A DNA stretch of 64,000 nt from Brevundimonas variabilis. GTDB taxonomy: Bacteria > Pseudomonadota > Alphaproteobacteria > Caulobacterales > Caulobacteraceae. The notes beneath the pieces were generated by a model, which worked only from the letters and a program-made list of their open reading frames with translations, was not told where the DNA came from and did not search any database. Location of the stretch: the NCBI RefSeq assembly GCF_014199945.1, contig NZ_JACHOR010000001.1:310001-374000 (forward strand), written 5' to 3'. How positions within the stretch are numbered: position 1 is the stretch's first letter; every line of letters starts with the position of its first letter. This document shows positions 54,674 to 64,000 of the stretch, piece after piece. The translations under genes were made by a program, and so were the position numbers.

Positions 54674-55450
54674 TCAGCTAACGCTGTCGGCGGCCGCCGG
54701 TAAAGCCAGCCCGGGGGCCCGCATCCGCCACGCGTTCATCGCTGTCCGCCCCAGATGATCGACCAGCCGGTAGTTCACCACCGCGCCGACCGGGGCTCCG
54801 ATGACCGGGATAAGCTGCGCCAGCTTGGCGAGATCGATGTAGTCCCGGTACTCCAGCTGGAATTTGCGCCAGTCGAACTCATCCAGGGACGCGGGCTGGT
54901 TTACCCCGGCGATCCAGTCCTCCAGCCGGGCCAGGACCTCTGGCCGATGCCGGGCGCTGGAGAAGGCCAGCTGGAAGACGTGGAGGATATACAGCCGCTC
55001 GCGCCAGTCCGAGCCGTCGTGGCCGTACAGGGCGGCGATCTCGAACAGCATCTTGACCTTCAGTCCCATCAGGACCGGGAAGTCCGCGGCCGCCAGCAGA
55101 AAGCCACCGGCCCCTGCGACACCCCCTTCGACGCTGGCGGTGGTGCGGTAGAAGCCGATCTGGTCCCGCACACGGACCTCGCGCGCCTGCAGGGTGGCAA
55201 AGGTCAATGGACGGGCCGAGGTCCAGCCCGAGCCCGTCAGAATCCCGTGGGTCATCTGTTCGATGGCCTTTGTCACCACCGCATGGACCTTCTCCGGGAT
55301 GGCCGAGTTGATCCGGTCCTGCACCCCGCGCGTGGCGCGGTCCCAGACGCCGGGCCCCCGCAGCACATGGCGCTTCCACGCCTCCAACTCGGCCCGGGCC
55401 GAAGCCTCGTAGGTCGCTTCGAAGCCGGGATCGGTCAGGGTATCGGTCAT
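54674..55450 (-). CDS. EcsC family protein
   Basis: 258 residues from ATG 55450 (GGAG 5 nt upstream). Helical protein with AELEAWKRHVLRGPGVWDRATRGVQDRINSAIPEKVH at the start, and GFLLAAADFPVLMGLKVKMLFEIAALYGHD and LAQLIPVIGAPVGAVVNYRLVDHLGRTA, the pattern of EcsC proteins. The function is poorly known. First gene of the EcsC-SIMPL-HIT-DUF2306 unit; divergent from mdh. Confidence 0.85.
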   Translation of the reverse strand: MTDTLTDPGFEATYEASARAELEAWKRHVLRGPGVWDRATRGVQDRINSAIPEKVHAVVTKAIEQMTHGILTGSGWTSARPLTFATLQAREVRVRDQIGFYRTTASVEGGVAGAGGFLLAAADFPVLMGLKVKMLFEIAALYGHDGSDWRERLYILHVFQLAFSSARHRPEVLARLEDWIAGVNQPASLDEFDWRKFQLEYRDYIDLAKLAQLIPVIGAPVGAVVNYRLVDHLGRTAMNAWRMRAPGLALPAAADSVS

Positions 55451-55524
55451 CGGGACTCCATGGGCCGACAGGGCGACCAAAGCCGCAACGCCCGACGCTT
55501 GCAGGGGTTCGCCTGCGGGTCTAG

Positions 55525-56568
<1,044 letters not shown>

Positions 56569-56588
56569 TCGACCTCCGGAAATGCAGA

Positions 56589-56618
56589 AGGCCCCGTCGG
56601 CGACGACGGGGCCTTTTT
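56589..56618 (+). terminator. Intrinsic terminator of mdh
   Basis: Perfect 11-bp stem AGGCCCCGTCG (56589-56599) / CGACGGGGCCT (56604-56614), GCGA loop, then TTTTT ending at 56618. It begins 20 bp after the mdh stop and abuts the dapB stop on the other strand. Confidence 0.92.
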
Positions 56619-57367
56619 CATGCCTGCCGGAAGCCCAGCACGTCCTGCATGTCATAGAGCCCGGGCCGTCGCGTCCGGACCCAGGCGGCCGCCGCCACCG
56701 CACCCTTGGCAAACAACGACCGGTCGATGGCCGAATGCGACAGGGTCAGGATCTCGTCCTTCGAGCCGAACATGACGGTGTGATCCCCGATGATCCCGCC
56801 CGCCCGGATCGTGGCAAAGCCGATCTTGCCGGCCTCACGCTGGCCGGTGATCCCGTCGTAGGGCGAGGTGCGGACATCGGCGAGGTCGGCACCGCGACCC
56901 GCAGCCGCCGCCTCGCCCAGCATCAGGGCGGTTCCGGACGGTGCGTCGACCTTGAGCCGGTGATGGGCCTCGATGATCTCGATGTCCCACTCGCGCGCCT
57001 CCAGCCGCTGGGCCGCATGCTCCACCAGCCCGATCAGGATGTTGACGCCCAGCGAGAAGTTTCCGCTGCGAACGATGGCGATCTTTTCTGCGGCGGCCAT
57101 CAGGGCCGCGTCCTGCTCGGGCGAAAGGCCGGTCGAGCCGATGACCAGGGCCGGCCCCCCGCGTTCTGCGCAGGTCTTTGCCAGGGCGACCGAGGCCTCG
57201 GCCGTCGAGAAATCGATCACGACATCACAGAGCGACAGGTCGGGCGTTTCGCCCCAGTCGAAGCGGACGGCGACGACCACATCATCGCGGGCATCCAGGG
57301 CCTGGTCGACGGCACGGCCCATTCGTCCGCGTGCGCCGGAAATACCGACGTGAAACAGCTCGCTCAT
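56618..57367 (-). CDS. dapB: 4-hydroxy-tetrahydrodipicolinate reductase
   Basis: 249 residues. NAD(P)H site GISGARGRMGRAV near residue 8 and active-site EAHHRLKVDAPSGTAL near 145. Makes tetrahydrodipicolinate for lysine and peptidoglycan diaminopimelate. The gene begins 8 bp after the dnaJ stop, so it is the third gene of a dnaK-dnaJ-dapB order. Confidence 0.96.
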   Translation of the reverse strand: MSELFHVGISGARGRMGRAVDQALDARDDVVVAVRFDWGETPDLSLCDVVIDFSTAEASVALAKTCAERGGPALVIGSTGLSPEQDAALMAAAEKIAIVRSGNFSLGVNILIGLVEHAAQRLEAREWDIEIIEAHHRLKVDAPSGTALMLGEAAAAGRGADLADVRTSPYDGITGQREAGKIGFATIRAGGIIGDHTVMFGSKDEILTLSHSAIDRSLFAKGAVAAAAWVRTRRPGLYDMQDVLGFRQA

Positions 57368-57375
57368 GGTCGAGC

Positions 57376-58557
57376 TTACTGCACGTTTTCTTTGCCGCTG
57401 TCAGCCTCGGCCCCAAGGATGTCGGCCCAGAACCGCTTGGCCTTGCCCGCAAAGCTGGAATTGCGCGGGTTCTGGCTGTCGCCGAACGACTGGGCCAGTT
57501 CCTGCATCAGCTCGCGCTGGCGCGGGGTCAGGTCAGTCGGGGTCTCGACGAACAGTTCGACGACCAGGTCACCGCGATGCTTGCCGTTCAGATGCGGCAT
57601 GCCCTTGCCCTTGATCCGCACCGTCTTGCCGGTCTGGGCCCCCGCCGGCACCGACACGGGCGCCTTGCACTGACCGTCACAGGCCTCGGACACCAGGCAC
57701 GGAGCCTCGATTTCGCCGCCCAGAGCCGCGACCGTCATGGACACCGGCACGGTCACCAGCAGATCGAGGTTGTCCCGCTCGAACAGCTCGTGGGTCTGGA
57801 CCGACAGGAAGACATACAGGTCGCCGCGTGGACCGCCGCGCGTCCCGGCATCGCCCTCGCCCGTCAGGCGGATTCGCGAGCCATCATCGACGCCGGCCGG
57901 GACCTTGAGGTTCAGCTTGCGCGTCTTGCGGACCTGGCCGTGGCCATGACAGACCGAGCAGGGATCCAGGATCTGGCCGTTGCCGCCGCAGGTCGGGCAG
58001 GTTCGTTCGACCTGGAAGAAGCCATTCGCCTGACGCACGCGGCCCGCGCCGCCACAGGTGCCGCAACCCTTGGGTTTGGTGCCCGGCTTGGCTCCGGACC
58101 CTTCGCAGTTGTCGCACGTCGCGGTCGCCGGGATCGACACATCGACCTCGGCCCCCTTGTAGGCCTGTTCCAGGGTGATCTCGAGATCGTAGCGCAGGTC
58201 CGAACCCCGACGCGGGCCGTTCGGCTGGCGTCCGCCGGCACGACCGCCGAACACGTCGCCAAAGGCGTCGCCGAACACCTGGGAGAAGATGTCGTTGATG
58301 TCGTGGAAGCCCTGCTGGCCGCCCCCACCGCCGCCATTGACGCCGGCATGACCGAACCGGTCATAGGCCGCGCGCTTCTGATCGTCGGAAAGGACGCCGT
58401 AGGCCTCGGAAATTTCCTTGAAACGGGCCATGGACTCATCCGAACCGCCATTGCGGTCCGGGTGATGCTCCATCGCCAGCTTGCGGTAGGCTGACTTCAG
58501 GCCGGCGGCGTCGATCGACCGCTCAACCCCCAGCACCTCGTAATAGTCACGCGCCAT
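57376..58557 (-). CDS. dnaJ: Chaperone DnaJ
   Basis: 393 residues. J-domain with EHHPDRNGG (HPD motif near residue 33), Gly-rich linker (about 75-105), four C-x-x-C-x-G-x-G zinc motifs (CDNCEGSG, CGTCGGAG, CPTCGGNG, CSVCHGHG), and C-terminal substrate domains. Stimulates DnaK ATPase. It is separated from dnaK by 267 bp that contain a palindromic repeat. Confidence 0.97.
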   Translation of the reverse strand: MARDYYEVLGVERSIDAAGLKSAYRKLAMEHHPDRNGGSDESMARFKEISEAYGVLSDDQKRAAYDRFGHAGVNGGGGGGQQGFHDINDIFSQVFGDAFGDVFGGRAGGRQPNGPRRGSDLRYDLEITLEQAYKGAEVDVSIPATATCDNCEGSGAKPGTKPKGCGTCGGAGRVRQANGFFQVERTCPTCGGNGQILDPCSVCHGHGQVRKTRKLNLKVPAGVDDGSRIRLTGEGDAGTRGGPRGDLYVFLSVQTHELFERDNLDLLVTVPVSMTVAALGGEIEAPCLVSEACDGQCKAPVSVPAGAQTGKTVRIKGKGMPHLNGKHRGDLVVELFVETPTDLTPRQRELMQELAQSFGDSQNPRNSSFAGKAKRFWADILGAEADSGKENVQ

Positions 58558-58788
58558 CGGGCGAACTCGTCCTTTTTCCCTCGTGGATCACGCTCGCCTC
58601 TCCGGGCAGATGCGTGACACCGACGTCCCGGCAAGACATGGGAACCGGGTTCTGTGATGCAATGTCCTCCCCGACGGCCAGCGACGGGTAGGGGGATGGC
58701 GCAAAGCGGCGGTTGAGACGCTGTAAGCCGCAAGGTTGATCCACTCGATCACGCTGCGGACAGAGCCCCTCCACCGCTTCGCGGTCCC

Positions 58789-58816
58789 CCTCCCCATGCC
58801 CGGGGGCATGGGGAGG
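58789..58816. repeat. GC-rich palindromic hairpin between dnaK and dnaJ
   Basis: CCTCCCCATGCCC (58789-58801) is a perfect 13-bp inverted repeat of GGGCATGGGGAGG (58804-58816), with only GG between. Just upstream a CCCTCCACCGCTTCGCGGTCC module also folds. It lies 8 bp after the dnaK stop, inside the presumed dnaK-dnaJ transcript. It resembles dispersed intergenic repeats of Caulobacterales, but copy number cannot be seen. Confidence 0.6.
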
Positions 58817-58824
58817 AAGGGGTT

Positions 58825-60735
<1,911 letters not shown>

Positions 60736-61080
60736 GAACGTTCTTTTCACTCCATTTGGCGGGCGATGCGGCGGCCTTTTAGAGCGAAGCGCCGTGCGTG
60801 ACCGCCCCCAGTGTTTCTGTATATCCGCGCACCGGCTGGGGGCCTGTGACGGACGGTTTGTACGGTACCCGGCAAAACCCCAGACATTGAGGGGTTTCTC
60901 CGGCTGATGCGGATATGGGAAGGGCATTCGGCCCCGCAAGGCCTTGCGCCCACCCCCGTGAGCCCCGTTCGGACAACCTGCCGAAACGGGTCGGCCCAGA
61001 TGCGCTGGACAGGCGGGCGATGCAAGTCAATCCAGACGTCACGCGGCCGATCCGCAGGCCTGTGTGGCGGCGATACCCGG
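60736..61080. other. dnaK leader and hairpin region
   Basis: 345 bp without a gene. On the reverse strand AACCCC (60897-60892) pairs with GGGGTT in a 7-bp stem with a 9-nt loop (60874-60897), followed by a short T-run (GGGGTTTT); this may end the amidohydrolase transcript. No convincing CTTG-type heat-shock promoter was found for dnaK by eye, and the dnaK promoter remains unassigned. Confidence 0.4.
60874..60897 (-). terminator. Weak candidate terminator after the amidohydrolase gene
   Basis: Reverse-strand stem AAACCCC/GGGGTTT, 9-nt loop, ending in GGGGTTTTGCC. It lies about 185 bp downstream of the amidohydrolase stop and about 140 bp upstream of dnaK. Confidence 0.4.
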
Positions 61081-62400
61081 CTATTCGGACTTGAACACCT
61101 GGCCACCACGCATGACGAAGTCGACATCGGTCAGGACCGTCACGTCGGTCAGCGGGTCACCGTCCACGGCGATCAGGTCCGCGCGCTTGCCCGGCTCGAG
61201 GCTGCCGACCTGATCCGCCAGGCCCAGAAGGTCTGCGGCATTGACCGTTGCGGCCTGGATGGCGGTGGCAGGTGTCATGCCGTTGGCGACCATGAGCTCG
61301 AACTCGTCGGCATTGCGGCCGTGCTTCGACACGCCGGCGTCGGTGCCGAAGGCGATCTTCACCCCCGCGGGGACAGCGCGCTGAAGGGACTGGCCCGTGA
61401 TCGAGATACGCCATAGGATCTTGGGCAGGACCTCAGGCGGATAGGCATTGGGGTTGGCCGCCAGCCGCTCGCGATACCCGTTCACCGTCGACAGGGTCGG
61501 GACGTAATAGGCCCCGGACCGACGAAACAGACCCACCGTCTCGTCGTCGAAGATGGTGCCGTGCTCGATGGAGTCCGCCCCCAGCCGCAGGGCCATGTCG
61601 ATCCCGTCGGCCCCGTGGGCATGCACGGCGACCTTCTTGCCATACAGATGGGCCGTCTCGATCAGGGCCCGGGCCTCGTCCTCGAACATCTGGGCCCCCA
61701 GGCCCGCCCCGATGCGGCTGTTGACGCCGCCGGTCGTGGCGATCTTGATGACGTCGGCTCCCCGACCGATCTGGATGCGGACAGCCTCGCGGCAACTGGC
61801 GACGTCGTCACAGACATTGTCGTGGGCCGTGTGCTCGCGAAGCTCGTCGTTCAGGCCCAGTCGCCCGTCCATGTGGCCCGATGTGGTCGAGATACTGGCC
61901 CCGGCATCGACAATGCGCGGACCCGGCACGGCCCCTCGCGCCACGGCATCGCGCAGAGCCAGGGTCACCCCGCCCCCATCCCCTAGGTTCCGCACCGTGG
62001 TGAACCCGGCCATCAGGGTCTTTCGCGCATTCTCGGCGGCCTCATAGGCGCGGGCGGGCAGACTGTCCGTGAACTCGGCCAGAAGCCCCTCCTGACCGGC
62101 GCGGTCCGAGACCAGATGCACATGGCTATCGATCAGGCCCGGCAGGACGAACCGGTCGCGCAGGTCGATGACCCGGGCCCCGGCGACGGCATCGGTCCCG
62201 ACGAAACCCTCGCGCACCTCGACCACCACCCCATCCCGGATCACGAGTGTCGACGGCCCGCGTGGCGCCTGTCCGGGGCGGTCCAGCAGGCGACCGGCCT
62301 GGACCAGAACGGTCTCCCCCGCCGGAGCCTGGGCCATGGCCGGAGCCGCGGCCATGAGGACCGCCGCGAGGGCTGTGACGACCATCGTATTCTTCAACAT
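61081..62400 (-). CDS. Secreted metal-dependent amidohydrolase (Xaa-Pro dipeptidase-like)
   Basis: 439 residues from ATG 62400. Signal peptide (VVTALAAVLMAAAPAMAQ). Amidohydrolase barrel with metal ligands in LIDSHVHLVSD, Lys in VIKIATTGG, His in KKVAVHAHGADG and DSIEHGTIFDD, and Asp in FGTDAGVSKHG. Homologues cleave imidodipeptides such as Xaa-Pro; the true substrate is unknown. Expected in periplasm. Divergent from ahcY. Confidence 0.9.
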   Translation of the reverse strand: MLKNTMVVTALAAVLMAAAPAMAQAPAGETVLVQAGRLLDRPGQAPRGPSTLVIRDGVVVEVREGFVGTDAVAGARVIDLRDRFVLPGLIDSHVHLVSDRAGQEGLLAEFTDSLPARAYEAAENARKTLMAGFTTVRNLGDGGGVTLALRDAVARGAVPGPRIVDAGASISTTSGHMDGRLGLNDELREHTAHDNVCDDVASCREAVRIQIGRGADVIKIATTGGVNSRIGAGLGAQMFEDEARALIETAHLYGKKVAVHAHGADGIDMALRLGADSIEHGTIFDDETVGLFRRSGAYYVPTLSTVNGYRERLAANPNAYPPEVLPKILWRISITGQSLQRAVPAGVKIAFGTDAGVSKHGRNADEFELMVANGMTPATAIQAATVNAADLLGLADQVGSLEPGKRADLIAVDGDPLTDVTVLTDVDFVMRGGQVFKSE

Positions 62401-62469
62401 GTTCCCGATCCCCAAATCGTGTTCTTCGAGACGAACTTAGGCATGGGTCGCGCCGGCCCGCCAGCGCGG

Positions 62470-62495
62470 ATCATATAAGGATATCCTTATGTGAT
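62470..62495 (+). promoter_or_regulatory. 26-bp palindromic operator upstream of ahcY (SahR-type)
   Basis: A perfect 16-bp palindrome ATAAGGATATCCTTAT (62475-62490) extends to 26 bp (62470-62495) with 12 of 13 base pairs matching. It sits immediately upstream of the ahcY -35 box. ATAT/GATATC-centred palindromes before ahcY and met genes are known targets of the ArsR-family S-adenosylhomocysteine sensor SahR; the assignment is inferred from that resemblance. Confidence 0.65.
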
Positions 62496-62496
62496 A

Positions 62497-62525
62497 TTGC
62501 TCCGTTAGGGTTTGGCAGCTATACG
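62497..62525 (+). promoter_or_regulatory. ahcY promoter
   Basis: TTGCTC (62497-62502), 17-bp spacer, TATACG (62520-62525). The start site would be near 62533, leaving a leader of about 45 nt, too short for a known SAH or SAM riboswitch together with a ribosome-binding site. Confidence 0.55.
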
Positions 62526-62577
62526 CACCGCATCCGATTTCACGCCAGCGGCCCCCCGTGGCCGGAAAGAGCCGCCC

Positions 62578-63969
62578 ATGACCGACTACATCGTCCGCGA
62601 CATCTCCCTTGCCCCGTTCGGCAACAAGGAGATCGCCATCGCTGAAACCGAAATGCCCGGTCTGATGGCGCTGCGCGAAGAGTTCGGCGAGGCCCAGCCC
62701 CTGAAGGGCGCGCGGATTGCCGGTTCGCTGCACATGACGATCCAGACCGCCGTGCTGATCCAGACGCTGGAAGCCCTCGGCGCCGACGTCCGCTGGGCCT
62801 CGTGCAACATCTTCTCGACTCAGGATCACGCTGCCGCCGCCATCGCGGCTGCCGGTACCCCGGTGTTCGCCACCAAGGGCGAGACGCTGGAAGAATACTG
62901 GGACTATGCCCACAAGATCTTCGAATGGGCTGACGGCGGCTATCCGAACCTGATCCTCGACGACGGTGGCGACGCCACCCTGCTGTGCGTGCTCGGACCC
63001 AAGGCCGAGAAGGACATCTCGGTCCTGTCGAACCCGCAGAACGAGGAAGAAGAAGCCCTCTACAAGGTGATGAAGCGCTACATCGCCGAGAAGCCCGGCT
63101 TCTACTCGGCCATCCGCGACGCCATCGGCGGCGTGTCGGAAGAAACCACCACCGGCGTCCACCGCCTGTACCAGATGGCCGAGCGGGGCGAACTGCCCTT
63201 CCCCGCCATCAACGTGAACGACAGCGTGACCAAGTCGAAATTCGACAACCTCTACGGCTGCCGGGAATCGCTGGTCGATGCCATCCGTCGCGGCACCGAC
63301 GTCATGCTTTCGGGCAAGGTTGCCGTGGTCTGCGGCTATGGCGACGTGGGCAAGGGCTCGGCCGCCTCGCTGCGCCAGGGCGGCGCCCGCGTGAAGGTCA
63401 CCGAAGTCGATCCGATCTGCGCCCTGCAGGCGGCGATGGAAGGCTATGAAGTCGTCACCGTCGAGGACGTCGCCGGCGAAGCCGATATCTTCGTCACCGC
63501 CACCGGCAACAAGGACGTCCTGACCGTCGACCACATGCGCGCGATGAAGAACAACGCCATTGTCTGCAACATCGGTCACTTCGATTCCGAGATCCAGGTC
63601 GCTGGCCTGAAGAACTTCAAGTGGGACGAGATCAAGCCCCAGGTGCACCACGTCGAGTTCCCGGACGGCAAGAAGATCATCCTGCTGTCGGAAGGTCGTC
63701 TGGTGAATCTCGGCAATGCGACGGGTCACCCCTCGTTCGTGATGTCGGCGTCCTTCACCAACCAGACGCTGGCCCAGATGGAACTGTGGACCAACAAGTC
63801 TGCCTACCAGAACCAGGTCTATGTGCTGCCCAAGCATCTGGACGAGAAGGTTGCCCGCCTTCACCTGGCCAAGCTGGGTGCCAAGCTGACGACCCTGTCA
63901 ACCGAACAGGCCGACTACATCTCGGTCCCGTCGGAAGGCCCGTTCAAGCCCGACCACTACCGCTACTAG
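62578..63969 (+). CDS. ahcY: Adenosylhomocysteinase (SAH hydrolase)
   Basis: 463 residues from ATG 62578 (GGAAAGAG upstream). Reversibly cleaves S-adenosylhomocysteine to adenosine and homocysteine, relieving inhibition of methyltransferases. [53 protein letters not shown] site [13 protein letters not shown], and C-terminal KPDHYRY are intact. Operator and promoter are directly upstream. Confidence 0.97.
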   Translation: MTDYIVRDISLAPFGNKEIAIAETEMPGLMALREEFGEAQPLKGARIAGSLHMTIQTAVLIQTLEALGADVRWASCNIFSTQDHAAAAIAAAGTPVFATKGETLEEYWDYAHKIFEWADGGYPNLILDDGGDATLLCVLGPKAEKDISVLSNPQNEEEEALYKVMKRYIAEKPGFYSAIRDAIGGVSEETTTGVHRLYQMAERGELPFPAINVNDSVTKSKFDNLYGCRESLVDAIRRGTDVMLSGKVAVVCGYGDVGKGSAASLRQGGARVKVTEVDPICALQAAMEGYEVVTVEDVAGEADIFVTATGNKDVLTVDHMRAMKNNAIVCNIGHFDSEIQVAGLKNFKWDEIKPQVHHVEFPDGKKIILLSEGRLVNLGNATGHPSFVMSASFTNQTLAQMELWTNKSAYQNQVYVLPKHLDEKVARLHLAKLGAKLTTLSTEQADYISVPSEGPFKPDHYRY

Positions 63970-64000
63970 GACGGCTCCGGACAGGCAGAGCTCTCCCGCT

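Noticed and set aside
60736..61080. Heat-shock sigma32 promoter for dnaK
   Set aside because: No CTTG-type -35 with a suitable -10 was found by eye in the leader.
62497..62577. SAH or SAM riboswitch in the ahcY leader
   Set aside because: The predicted leader is about 45 nt and I could not fold it into any known SAH or SAM riboswitch core; the upstream palindrome explains control better.

Overview
The window is GC-rich and densely coded. Its gene content points to an alphaproteobacterium of the order Caulobacterales, most like Brevundimonas: a CpdR-type response regulator, a short flagellin behind a sigma54-type promoter, ruvCAB next to ybgC, an argD/argF pair, an sdhCDAB operon, hppD, coq7 and cobT. 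The genus is inferred from overall resemblance. There is no rRNA, CRISPR array or prophage. One tRNA is present (Val-GAC).

Layout. 1-2317: a partial Tim44-domain gene, secB and a flavin-dependent oxidoreductase. 2332-7833 (minus): a surface-polysaccharide cluster with a lipoprotein export protein, two GT4 glycosyltransferases, an unrecognised gene and the KDO-pathway isomerase kdsD. 8018-12073: trehalose block otsB, GH15 hydrolase, otsA. 12127-15186: ruvCAB, a small secreted protein and ybgC, meeting tolB-pal head to head with tolQRA absent. 17620-20291: argD and argF, separated by a 504-bp unit made of a GxxExxY gene between 45-bp inverted repeats. 20479-23540: cold-shock gene, a secreted triple-repeat protein and a PadR-controlled envelope operon. 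23733-27463: an H-NOX / hybrid histidine kinase pair (nitric-oxide sensing), a FlaG-like gene and flagellin. 27788-34161: isoaspartyl peptidase, a membrane methyltransferase, moeB, a BLUF photosensor, hslV, fabI and an M28 peptidase. 34158-45394: antiporter, acyltransferase-like protein, RidA, HPPD, ExoD, DsbB-like, Coq7, phytase-like lipoprotein, CobT and DUF599 protein. 45395-48500: candidate small RNA gene, N-formylglutamate amidohydrolase, cpdR, tRNA-Val and three orphan genes. 48513-57367: ferredoxin plus sdhCDAB, an operon of envelope/unknown genes, mdh and dapB. 57376-63969: dnaJ, dnaK, a secreted amidohydrolase and ahcY behind a 26-bp palindromic operator.

Most of the DNA is ordinary core genome. 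The parts that stand out are the inverted-repeat-bounded GxxExxY unit inside the arginine genes, an unannotated sRNA-like transcription unit at 45529-45647 with exposed CCUCC sequence, the complete zinc-type H-NOX with its kinase and a palindromic promoter region, two precise operator/promoter arrangements (PadR operon, ahcY), and the rearranged tol-pal locus beside a dispersed palindromic repeat. All statements come from reading the sequence; no database search was run, and start codons were chosen from ribosome-binding sites and family N-termini.
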